Of a DNA stretch of 64,000 nucleotides, positions 56,225-64,000 are shown piece after piece (position 1 is the first letter of the stretch; each line of letters begins with the position of its first letter). The notes below the pieces were generated by a model, which saw nothing but the letters and a program-made list of their open reading frames with translations, did no database searches and had not been told where the DNA came from. Origin of the DNA: Tetraselmis striata (taxonomy: Eukaryota; Chlorophyta; Chlorodendrophyceae; Chlorodendrales; Chlorodendraceae); the NCBI GenBank assembly GCA_006384855.1, contig VCJN01000748.1, positions 16,279 to 80,278 of the forward strand. The letters are read 5' to 3'. A program made the translations under genes and the position numbers.

Positions 56225-56285
56225 CTACCTCTTGGGTTGAGCGTGGTGCGGCCGTGCGGGATACGGGCCGCTTTTAGCCGGCTTG
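56225..56285 (-). repeat. Double-hairpin motif, copy 2 (5' side of the R2-like element)
   Basis: The minus strand reads CAAGCCGGCTAAAAGCGGCC followed by GTATCCCGCACGGCC, and then CTCAACCCAAGAGGTAGGGG, which recurs in plus orientation near 61837. It is inverted relative to the copies at 61141 and 61264, so the retroelement lies between inverted copies. Confidence 0.7.
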
Positions 56286-56444
56286 TACAGTAGTGTTGAT
56301 CCTGTAATACTGTTGTTTCCGGGTAATAATGCTTTTAGCGTTAGATAGATTTGTCGACCCCCTCGCCAATCTCGCCGTGCTTGGTACGTGCACGGCGAGC
56401 CCCTTCTGCGCCCCTGGCGCCTGCCGGGCTGCTGGCGGCGCAGC

Positions 56445-59400
56445 ATGTCCGGGCGCCAGTCCATGGGGGCGCCCCGGCCCGTAGAACATTCCGCCTGGCG
56501 CGCCGCGGGGCGGCCGCGCGCGTGCGGACCTGTACCCGTACCTGTACCCGTACAACACGCCCCGCCTGGCGGCCCGTCATCATCACCGTCGCCGTTTTCA
56601 GTACCTGTATTAGTGACATCGCGCGACCCCGCGCGTACTGGAACTGGAAATGGGCGAACTGGAACTGGTACTCGTACTGCTACTGCTACTGCTACTGGTA
56701 CTGCGATCAGACCGACTCGTACCGGCACCCCCGCCGATAATGCTCCTGGCCTTCGTACTCGTACGGGTGCCCGTTTTTTTGGCAGCCCCCGTCCTTATTT
56801 GAGTACCAGTACTCGTCCTCATACTGGTACCCCTACCGCAGCTGGTACTTCGGGTGCTGGTACCCGTACACCGGACGGCGCTCGCTTGGTTTCTTGTTCC
56901 GGTGGCGGCAGCAGTTCTGGGCCTTCCCCCGCGGTCTCCACCCCCTCCGAATCGCCAGGCCACAGCCAGCAAGCGCAGCCAACCACGGCTCACCACCGGC
57001 CCTTGGTCGTCACTCCGATGCCCCCATTGCCCTCGAGCCCTCCTCCCGAGACCCCGCCAGCCCCGCCGGTGTCGCTATCACAAGGTGCTGAGCCGAGCCA
57101 GCCCGCGACCCTCCATTGCGTCGGGTGTGCTCAACCCTATCCACGCGTAAATGACTTGCGGGCCCACATGACCTCCTCGCCGGCATGTCTAGCCGCCCGC
57201 CCGGCCGACGGATGTCCAGTTCGTGACGCAGATCGGCATTTGATGTCGGCGTGCCAGCGATGCGGCCTGTGGTTCCACGCTTCCGGCCTTGGTCGGCACC
57301 TGCGTTCTTGTGCGGCGGGCGCGACCCAGCCGGCATCCGTCCTTCTCCCTCGCTCCGGGGGTGGGCTACATACTACGGCGGGTTTGGGCGATATGCCCCC
57401 GGCTGCTCGCTGGTGTTTCGATCGTGGTGCCCGCGGCGGCGCCTCGCAACTTGATTTCTTTGAGTCGACCCTCCTGTCCTTCCGGTCTGCTACTTGCGCC
57501 AATGGATGCCCTAAGTCCGTGGTTGCCCTGGTCAAACCCCACCATGACGCCGCCCTTACCTACGCTCTCTCGTTCAAGGGCCGCGCGAGCCAATCTGAGG
57601 CTGCCCATGCTGCGTGGAGCGCCTACCTCTTGTTCTTCAGGTTGATATTGCGGCCCATGGCCGACTCCCCGCCAGGGTCTTTACCCCCCGACCCGGTGGC
57701 AGACTACCGTGACAACCGTCTGTCGCATTGGGAGCGTGGTGACCTAGACACGTTGTTCGCCCTCGCGCGTACGCATGCATCTGTTCGGGCTACTCCTCAT
57801 GATTACGCGGCTCCGGCGTCGGCCAATTGTGAGGACCCACCGCCGGTAAGCAAACGCCAAGCTGCTCGGGCCTCGGCTTTGGCCGCGGTGGGCGAGTACA
57901 GCCGCGCAGCTGCCGCCCTTCACTCAGTCCCGCTCGCGCCCACTGGCCCGCGGCTTCACGAAGAGCTCCTTCGCTTGCATCCCCAGACCCCGGACCCTGT
58001 TCCTTGCGCGCTCCCGGACCCGTTCTCGTTGGACCGCCTCACTTTCCCTGAGGCTTCGGTGGACGTTTGCGAGGTGTTGTCCAGCAGCCCCAATGGTTCT
58101 GCCCCATTCCTCGATGGCATCCGCTTTGAGGCTCTCCGTGCCCTCTGCTCGCGCTCCCACCTCCGTGGCATAGCCGAGGCCATCGCGAATGCGGAGGTCC
58201 CTGCTGGCGTCGCCCATTTCCTTTCCTCCGCTACCTTGGTTCCCCTAGATAAGCTCACGCCGGCGGAGCGCAATGCGTTGGAGCTAAGTGCCGGAGACAT
58301 GAAGGGGTCCGTTCGACCCATTGGCATCGGCAGCGTGCTTGTCCGGTTCGCTATGCGCGTCCTCTTGCGCGCTCATGGCGAGCCCATCGCCCAATGGCTT
58401 GCCGCCCGCGGCCAGTTCGGTTTTGGCGTTAAGGGTGGCGTGGAACTAGTTCAATTCCTTGTGCGATCTCTCCTAGACTCGGACCCATCCCTCGTCTTGG
58501 TGCAGCTTGACGCCGAAAACGCGTTCAATTCCTTCTACCGCTCCGAAATGTTCCGCACACTGCTCGAGGACCCTGTTTGGCAGCCTCTATTGCGTTCGGC
58601 GATCATGCTTTATGGTCAAGAGTCCAATCTATACGTTTTCGACGGCTCCCAACCCGGTCCCTCTCTCCGGATTCCAAGCCGTCGAGGGGCCCGCCAGGGT
58701 TGCGTCCTCGGCCTCATCCTGTTCGCCGCCGTCGCTGCCCGAGTGTACGCTCGCATCGGCGCGGCTGCCCCCAGTCACTCAGTGTTGGCGGCTTTCTCAG
58801 ACGACGTCAACCTGGTCGGCACTGGTGATGGACTTGCGCTTGCTACGTGGGTGGCCCCGTCCGCTTTTGCCGCCGTTGGGTTAAGCGTCACCATTCGCAA
58901 ACGACAGGCGTATTGTCAGCTTGGCTCTTCGTCTCCGTTCGGCGCCCTTCCATTTGGGCATTTGTTGCATGGTGTTGCAGTCTCCTCGTCCGGAATCAAG
59001 GTGCTTGGGGCCCCTGTGGGCTCGGCCACTTTCGCCCGGGAACTGCTGGACAAAACGGTCGAAAGATTTCACCAATTCGGCTCCCGCCTTGTCGGTTTGG
59101 CAGACCACTTCCACTCCCACACTGCTACTCGCCTGCTGCAAGTTTGCGGCCGTCGTTTTGGCCACCATCTCCGCTCCACGCCTCGGGGCTTGGGTCGATC
59201 CGAGGGGTATGGCGACACTATTACGTCTTTCCTCGAAGATGCAGACGCCGCCGCATTTTCAACGCTTGCCGGCATATGGGGTGTTAGCCCCGACCTCTTG
59301 GATACGCCCTCCATGCGCACGCAGCTGTCCCTCCCGGTCCAATTTGGGGGCCTCGGCATCGGCGATAATGTGGTTATAGCAGATGCCTCCCACGTCGGCG

Positions 59401-60863
59401 CTGCCGCCCTCGTGGTTGGCCAAGCTGTGACTTTCCTCCGTGCTCAACACGCCACCCTGAGCGACGCCGGAGCGTTCTTTTCCGACCCGTCCGGCGAATC
59501 CAGCCCTCATAGCCTCTACCTTGTTGGGGCGTCCTCGATCCACCAGGCTATGGCCACCCCAACGTTGGAGCTCGATGCCGGCGCCAACGCGTCGGCGCCG
59601 ATGTGGGCTGCCGAGCTTCGCGCCGCTCATACCCGTGTCGTTGAGGAGTGTGGAGACGCGGTACTCGAAGATCTAGCGGGGCCGTTGGCCTCTGCCCTAA
59701 AGCTGCTCCCCTCCAAGCGCTCCCACGTTGCCCGTGCCGGCTGCTCGGCCGCCGGGGCTGAGCCGGCGTCTGCAATGCGCTCGGCGGCCGACCTCCGAGC
59801 TATCCCGCATTACTCGGACTTCCCCTTGCACTCCATGCGGAAAGTACAGGAAACCCTGAGCCACCGCATTCACACGGTCCGTTTCGCAAAGCTCGTTGCG
59901 CGTATGCCTACAAGTGGCCCTGACAGCAACCGCTTCCGAGGCCGCCTCTTACGCGCTGCGACAGCGTTCCTGGTGACTGATCCTCCAAGCGAGGGTCGCC
60001 TTGGTGAAGTCCGTGAGCGTTCCCCTGAGTACTACGATTCCATGTTCCGTGTTGCCGCTTGCCGCCCATTTGGCCTTCCGGCGGCTCCTGTCCTCTCCCT
60101 TGGCGAGCCATGCCCTTGTGCTTCTTGCTCCTTCTCGGTACAAGGTATGCTGGCCCGTTTTGAGGATGCTGGCGTGGAGTTCACTCCTTCAACTTGGGCG
60201 GTCGCATACGCTGATCACGTGGCACGTTGCTCTGGGGGCGTCTCCAATCACGCCGCACACGAGTGGGCCGCACATGGCCTTTCCGACATTTGCCACGACG
60301 TGAAGTCCGCGCTGGGCGTGGGTGTCCAGATCCTCACGGACCCGTCGGTGCTTGTTTCTCTCCCGAAGGGCAGCGACGGCCGGCCGGCCGATGTTGGGCT
60401 TTTCGGGTATGGCGGTATCCGCGGAAACACGGTTGCTATCGATACCACCATTGCCCCCATCCTCGGCGTGTCAAGCTCGGATCCAACGACTGCTTTGAGG
60501 GCTGCAGAGCGCCACAAAATCCAGAAGTATGACGAGGGTGTCCGAAACGCCGCCGGCATGCTTCGCTTTGTTCCATTCGCCGTTTCCGAGTTCGGCTCGC
60601 TGGCCCCGCATGCCGAGGCTTTCTTGGTGGAGCTCGCGAAAGCTAGCCACACACACACTGGCCAAAAAATCGGCCAGCTCTTGTCTGCGTGGCGCCGCCG
60701 TTTCTCCTTGCTCATCAACATGGCACATGCAGACAACGTTCTTGGCGGGGTCGCGTCCGCGCGTGCGGCACGTGATGGTACTCCTGCGCCTGCGTCGCGT
60801 CGCTCGTCGGCATGTGTTGCTATGACCCGGGTCATTGGCTGCAAGCGTCCTCGCCGCGGCTGA
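56445..60863 (+). CDS. Retrotransposon polyprotein: zinc knuckles, reverse transcriptase, restriction-like endonuclease
   Basis: From the first in-frame ATG the product is 1472 aa with no stop or shift; the frame is also open upstream to 56388. It copies its own RNA at a nicked chromosomal target. Zinc knuckles: CVGCAQPYPR...H...C (225-248) and CQRCGLWF...HLRSC (270-289). RT: IRPIGIG-like GSVRPIGIG, LVQLDAENAFNSF (first Asp), RRGARQGCVLG, and FSDD at 784-787 as the catalytic YxDD variant. Post-RT knuckle: C1223, C1225, C1228, H1258, C1262. Endonuclease: RPAD (1313-1316), ID (D1333) and K1358/K1361, fitting the R..PD...D/E...K pattern of R2-type nucleases with A for the usual residue before D. 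Residues ~75-150 are encoded by a GTAC-based minisatellite and read as Thr/Gly/Arg repeats. All catalytic residues looked for are present. Confidence 0.85.
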   Translation: MSGRQSMGAPRPVEHSAWRAAGRPRACGPVPVPVPVQHAPPGGPSSSPSPFSVPVLVTSRDPARTGTGNGRTGTGTRTATATATGTAIRPTRTGTPADNAPGLRTRTGARFFGSPRPYLSTSTRPHTGTPTAAGTSGAGTRTPDGARLVSCSGGGSSSGPSPAVSTPSESPGHSQQAQPTTAHHRPLVVTPMPPLPSSPPPETPPAPPVSLSQGAEPSQPATLHCVGCAQPYPRVNDLRAHMTSSPACLAARPADGCPVRDADRHLMSACQRCGLWFHASGLGRHLRSCAAGATQPASVLLPRSGGGLHTTAGLGDMPPAARWCFDRGARGGASQLDFFESTLLSFRSATCANGCPKSVVALVKPHHDAALTYALSFKGRASQSEAAHAAWSAYLLFFRLILRPMADSPPGSLPPDPVADYRDNRLSHWERGDLDTLFALARTHASVRATPHDYAAPASANCEDPPPVSKRQAARASALAAVGEYSRAAAALHSVPLAPTGPRLHEELLRLHPQTPDPVPCALPDPFSLDRLTFPEASVDVCEVLSSSPNGSAPFLDGIRFEALRALCSRSHLRGIAEAIANAEVPAGVAHFLSSATLVPLDKLTPAERNALELSAGDMKGSVRPIGIGSVLVRFAMRVLLRAHGEPIAQWLAARGQFGFGVKGGVELVQFLVRSLLDSDPSLVLVQLDAENAFNSFYRSEMFRTLLEDPVWQPLLRSAIMLYGQESNLYVFDGSQPGPSLRIPSRRGARQGCVLGLILFAAVAARVYARIGAAAPSHSVLAAFSDDVNLVGTGDGLALATWVAPSAFAAVGLSVTIRKRQAYCQLGSSSPFGALPFGHLLHGVAVSSSGIKVLGAPVGSATFARELLDKTVERFHQFGSRLVGLADHFHSHTATRLLQVCGRRFGHHLRSTPRGLGRSEGYGDTITSFLEDADAAAFSTLAGIWGVSPDLLDTPSMRTQLSLPVQFGGLGIGDNVVIADASHVGAAALVVGQAVTFLRAQHATLSDAGAFFSDPSGESSPHSLYLVGASSIHQAMATPTLELDAGANASAPMWAAELRAAHTRVVEECGDAVLEDLAGPLASALKLLPSKRSHVARAGCSAAGAEPASAMRSAADLRAIPHYSDFPLHSMRKVQETLSHRIHTVRFAKLVARMPTSGPDSNRFRGRLLRAATAFLVTDPPSEGRLGEVRERSPEYYDSMFRVAACRPFGLPAAPVLSLGEPCPCASCSFSVQGMLARFEDAGVEFTPSTWAVAYADHVARCSGGVSNHAAHEWAAHGLSDICHDVKSALGVGVQILTDPSVLVSLPKGSDGRPADVGLFGYGGIRGNTVAIDTTIAPILGVSSSDPTTALRAAERHKIQKYDEGVRNAAGMLRFVPFAVSEFGSLAPHAEAFLVELAKASHTHTGQKIGQLLSAWRRRFSLLINMAHADNVLGGVASARAARDGTPAPASRRSSACVAMTRVIGCKRPRRG
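56640..56880 (+). repeat. GTAC-periodic minisatellite within the retrotransposon ORF
   Basis: Hexamer-like units such as ACTGGT, ACTCGT and ACTGCT recur about 30 times, giving Thr-Gly/Thr-Arg/Thr-Ala dipeptides. Similar GTACNAGTAC-rich patches occur at 40895-40955, 41220-41260 and 44770-44850. Confidence 0.75.
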
Positions 60864-61075
60864 TAGCTTACCCCGGGGCGGGGGTCCCTTTGGTCCCTGG
60901 CAGCTAAGTGATTTCGTGGTTCCCTTGGCTCCTTCTTGGTTCTTGGCTCCATGTCCTCCTGCTCGACCTTGGTTTCATGCTCATGTCTCTCTTTTGCTGG
61001 CAACCTTTCACAGTTGACGTTAGTTCTGTTTGTAGTGCGCTTTTGTGAAAGCCCTTATGTAATTAAAAAATCATA
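60864..61075 (+). other. 3' UTR of the R2-like element
   Basis: Starts after the TGA and includes TGGTTTCATGCTCATGTCTC, GCTGGCAACCTTTCACAG and TTTGTAGTGCGC. It is the segment shared by all truncated copies in the window, as expected if the 3' UTR is what the reverse transcriptase recognises. Confidence 0.7.
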
Positions 61076-61140
61076 GATTTGTCAGTAATTTATTTTTCAA
61101 AAGAGACGTATTAATTTATTTTGTAAAACAGATTAAATCT

Positions 61141-61170
61141 GCAAGCCGCGTAAAAGCGGGCCGCTGACTA
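61141..61170 (+). repeat. Hairpin motif, copy 3 (3' side of the R2-like element)
   Basis: CAAGCCGCGTAAAAGCGGGC lies about 65 bases past the end of the 3' UTR. It is inverted relative to the copy at 56285. Confidence 0.65.
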
Positions 61171-61263
61171 CTGGTGTGCATTACAAAAAGGCCGGTACCC
61201 AACCCACCGCTAAAAGTTGTACTACCCAAAAAAAAAAAACAGCACTGCAAGATCAGCAATACA

Positions 61264-61505
61264 GTACAAGCCGCCTACAGGCGGCCCGCATCCCGCACGA
61301 GGCCGCGCAGGTCGGGCCGGTCGTCAGGTCTACGGGGCGGGCACGCCGCGAATCGCCACGCCCGCCGCCTGTACCGGCACCGGACGCCGGACGCCGCCGC
61401 TCGACCGTCGCCCGTCCGTCGACGGACGCCGGGCCCCGGGTCGGCGGACTGCCCCCGCACCGCGGCGACCCCTTTTTACAGCACCATACTTGGACTACCG
61501 TGTAG
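61264..61505 (+). mobile_element. Solo 5' region of the PD-ExK element family with hairpin copy 4
   Basis: CAAGCCGCCTACAGGCGGCC (a longer perfect palindrome with compensating changes) and GCATCCCGCACGAGG are followed by sequence related to 46440-46630 in inverted orientation, including GGTCTACGGGGCGGGCA and CGGACGCCGGGCCCCGGGTC. Only the 5' part is present; no downstream ORF. Confidence 0.55.
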
Positions 61506-62164
61506 GTAAGGAATAGTCGCTGAATAGCCTCGAATGCTGATTCAGCAATAAAAACGCGCTGCGGTACCGCGTTATTTTGGCGTTTTAGACGAATACATGA
61601 CGTGCCTGAGCTAGAATACACGCGCATCCATTCAGAATCTTGCCGTCTTCGGAGGTGTGCCTAGAAATCAAACGAGCACAGATCGAACGTATGACGGTTC
61701 ATACGCGAAGACGCAGCACAGGAGGACGGACGGACGGAGGACGGACGCCTAAAAATCCGTGATAAAACCGTATTGTTACCGGTATCGATTCTCGCGTATT
61801 CCAGGCGATTTCGGACGCGGCTCTCCTTTTCCTCCGCTCAACCCAAGAGGTAGGGGAACAGGTATGGCACCCGGCACCGAACGGTACCGCAGGCTCGTAG
61901 ACGATGGATTTATGGGCGGACGAGGCGTGGGTTAAAAGTAAAAGAAGTAAAAGGCGTGGGGTAGTCGCTAGTAGTGGTGCAAAATACATGAAAATACACG
62001 CAAAATTACCAGCAGGTAATATAGTGCTGCGGCACCGTGTAAGGAAGCGCAGGTTTGAAAGGATTAGCGGCTATGAATAAGGATAAAATGGTCGCTATTC
62101 CAGCATCACATCCAGCAGCATTTACTCGCGAGCGTCATTCAATGCTATAAATGTTAATGGGTGG

Positions 62165-62372
62165 TCGACAGCGGTCCGGGGCAGTGGTCCCTTTGGTTCC
62201 TGGCAGCTTGGCGACTTCGTGGTTCCCTTGGTTCCTCCTTGGTTCTTGGCTCCCTGGCCTCCTCCTCGACCTTGGTTTCAGGCTTATGTCTCTCTTTTGC
62301 TGGTAACCTTTCACAGTTGCTGTTAGTTCTCTTTGTAGTGCGCATTTTTTAAAGCCCTGATGTAATAATCAA
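62165..62372 (+). mobile_element. 5'-truncated R2-like element, 3' UTR only
   Basis: Aligns with 60875-61070 with scattered differences and small indels: GTCCCTTTGGTTCCTGGCAG, CTTTTGCTGGTAACCTTTCA, TTTGTAGTGCGCATTTTTTA, CCTGATGTAATAA. Nothing of the ORF remains. Confidence 0.7.
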
Positions 62373-62575
62373 TAAATGTTAATGGGGCGGAACTCGATCT
62401 GCGATACCAGCAGTCGCTATACGTCGCGACTATCGTATATAAAGGCATCTGTAGTCGCTACGAATCCTTACGGCATCTGCGAAACCGCGATGACTACTAC
62501 CATGCCGTTGGGATGCCAGCTGTCGCCCTCCAGACGCACTAATATTCCGAGATTCCATCTATGTACAGGTTTAGG

Positions 62576-62750
62576 GTTTTGGTGATTTCCGATATCGCCT
62601 TCTGCTGCTAGCTCATGTAATTATATCTATGTACAGGTCTGATGTAATCATGTCTAGCTCATGTAATTATATCTATGTACAGGTACCCTGTAGTCGCTAC
62701 GAGTAGTAATGAGCTAGCAGCAGCAGGCGATATCAGGAAATCACCCAAAA
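62576..62750. repeat. Inverted repeat with nested direct duplication
   Basis: GGTGATTTCCGATATCGCCT at 62580 is answered by an inverted near-copy ending GCGATATCAGGAAATCACC at about 62748. Between them CTAGCTCATGTAATTATATC occurs twice, near 62609 and 62652. The arm sequence also occurs at 17098-17140. Confidence 0.7.
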
Positions 62751-62899
62751 AAAGGACAATCAGGTCCTCAGGTCCTCAGTAGTGATCAAAAAAGGTCCTC
62801 AGTAGTAGTAATCAGATCTACGGATACTTTTATGAAATCCCTGATGTAATTACAGTTTCAATCAGATCTACGGATACTCGCTACCGGTAATCCTTATGG

Positions 62900-63177
62900 G
62901 GGTAGCTATTATTTTCAGGGCGGTAAAAATTTCAGGATGATACTACTGGTACGGTACTCTGACGGTGTGAGGGAATGTGCGCTGGTGGTGGCTATTCCGC
63001 TATGGTGGTGGTCAAGTATGATCTGATTACAGGCCAGCAGGCGCCGTGCCTGATATATCAGGCGGCGCGATGCGGCCGAGAGGGCGCGGGGGCAGCCCGT
63101 CATCTGACGGGCGCGCGCTACGCGCCTAATATGCTATGATGATTAGGGCTAGTGAGGGTATAGGATATATCCTCACA
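62900..63177 (-). repeat. Candidate 3' LTR (start) of the gypsy element
   Basis: Just past the integrase ORF on the minus strand is the purine-rich GAGCGGGGTGGAA, then TGTGAGGATATATCC. This is the arrangement of a polypurine tract followed by the TG of an LTR. The far end of the LTR could not be fixed. Confidence 0.35.
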
Positions 63178-63212
63178 TTCCACCCCGCTCTGATGAATCT
63201 GAGTTAACAGAT

Positions 63213-64000
63213 TCACGGTGGGAACCGTTGCGGGAAGCTCGCCTTAGCAGCAATATATGCTGGTGAGGTCGAGATATGTTTATATTGTTCCGACAGCATA
63301 TAATGCTGCATTAGCGGTGAATACCGCATTGTTTCATAGGGCATCCAGTCATCTCCGGTTGCGGGGAAATTGTGAAACCGTACTTTAAATAGCAAGGCTT
63401 TGCCCTTTGCATACAGTCTGGGGTATAGTGCCAATTTACAGTCAGTGATGTCCGCAATGATCGGATCATCCGTTCTGCGTGTCTGTCTGCCAATCAAGGC
63501 ATCAGGAATATCAGTTTGTGCAGATACGGTGTCCCAGGGTCTCAGTTTGGAGACATGAAATACTGGGTGGCACTCAAGCTCAGGTGGTAATTGTATTTTG
63601 TAGGCCTGAGGATTCACCTGTTCAATGACCTCATATGGTCCTACATATCGTTGTTTGAGCTTGGGACATTTTTGTCCGCGTATAATCATATCGTCTGTTT
63701 TTATCATTACTTTATCACCGACTTGAAATGTGATCGGCTGTTTTCTGTTTTTATCATGGTAATGCCGTTGGTATTCTTTGGCAATTATGATGTTTTCATG
63801 CACCAGATTGTGTATATCCTGAATTTTTGACAGGATGTCTATTGTTGTCTCTCTCACTCCAGTTTTTGGGGTTTACAATATCTATGGGCAACCGAGGATG
63901 GAAGCCATATATTGCCTGGAATGGAGTAAACTTCGTTGTTGATGATTCTGTATTATTGTAATTGAACTCAGCAAGTGACAGTAGTTTACCCAGTCCTGCT
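63213..64000 (-). mobile_element. Ty3/gypsy retrotransposon: integrase C-terminus and chromodomain (partial)
   Basis: The frame runs off the right edge of the window. It encodes the end of the integrase core (LLSLAEFNYNNTESSTTKF, PFQAIYGFHPRLP), the GPY/F module (FQVGDKVMIKT, RYVGPYEVIEQ, FHVSKLRPWD) and a C-terminal chromodomain-like segment (LFKVRFHNFP, GDDWMPYETM) of the kind that guides chromoviruses to heterochromatin. The stop is at 63213. Near 63872 a run of five A's puts the upstream part one base out of frame with the downstream part (IVNPK | TGVRETT); four A's would restore it, so this is a frameshifted copy or a homopolymer error. The gene is clearly more AT-rich than the rest of the window. 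Confidence 0.85.

Larger units (their letters stand above)
56290..61075 (+). mobile_element. R2-superfamily non-LTR retrotransposon, apparently intact
   Basis: One long ORF (56445-60863) carries N-terminal zinc knuckles, reverse transcriptase, a post-RT CCHC knuckle and a restriction-like endonuclease, the order found in R2/NeSL/HERO-type elements. About 210 bases of 3' UTR follow, ending GCCCTTATGTAATTAAAAA. Truncated relatives of this 3' end occur at 17040, 41107 and 62165. The exact 5' boundary is unclear. Confidence 0.8.

Noticed and set aside
63190-63230. Hammerhead-ribozyme-like CTGATGA followed by a short hairpin.
   Set aside because: The GAAA core strand and a cleavage-site stem are missing; it lies between the gypsy ORF and its likely polypurine tract.
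1-64000. CRISPR array, toxin-antitoxin, biosynthetic cluster or other prokaryote-style system.
   Set aside because: Intron structure and gene content are eukaryotic, and no direct-repeat/spacer array or operon was seen.

Overview
The window is nuclear DNA of a GC-rich, intron-dense eukaryote, most likely a green alga (Chlorophyta; trebouxiophyte- or prasinophyte-like, lineage not resolved). The reasons are short in-frame exons separated by GT-AG and GC-AG introns, a plant-like SLC25A44-type carrier, a candidate TGTAA poly(A) signal, and a heavy load of algal-style transposable elements. No prokaryotic operon, rRNA, convincing tRNA or CRISPR array was seen.

Layout. 1-2.1 kb holds decayed coding fragments on the minus strand, including a probable tyrosine-recombinase core-binding domain. 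2.16-9.32 kb is bounded by inverted copies of one terminal sequence. It contains a zinc-binding ORF, broken element ORFs and a satellite with higher-order structure. 10.3-36 kb is the gene island, and all four genes could be modelled exon by exon: a flavin monooxygenase (+, 2 exons, 487 aa), CstF-64 (-, 8 exons, 487 aa), Tudor-SN/SND1 (+, 17 exons, 948 aa) and an SLC25A44-like mitochondrial carrier (-, 11 exons, 307 aa). 36-42 kb is repeat debris with a broken transposon-type ORF. 42.1-43.4 kb is a cyclin with two cyclin folds. 45-46.6 kb is an ORF carrying a PD-ExK motif. 48.4-52 kb holds a small zinc-finger-like ORF followed by a second copy of the terminal-repeat element. 52-56 kb is decayed and contains an RNase H fragment. 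56.4-61.1 kb is an apparently intact R2-superfamily non-LTR retrotransposon (zinc knuckles, RT, restriction-like endonuclease). Truncated 3' ends of the same family lie at 17, 41 and 62 kb. 63.2-64 kb is the integrase C-terminus and chromodomain of a Ty3/gypsy element that runs off the right edge.

The host genes are housekeeping functions (redox, mRNA 3'-end formation, RNA-binding/nuclease scaffold, mitochondrial transport, cell cycle) with no sign of joint operation. The least ordinary features are in gene architecture and mobile DNA. Long sense-strand C-runs begin a few bases after the 5' splice site in 11 of 36 modelled introns. Five of 36 introns use a GC donor, and four of those five carry the C-run. 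A hairpin-forming motif recurs around the R2-like element and the PD-ExK ORF. Two near-identical element heads are joined to different tails. All gene models are hand-spliced from the sequence without transcript evidence.
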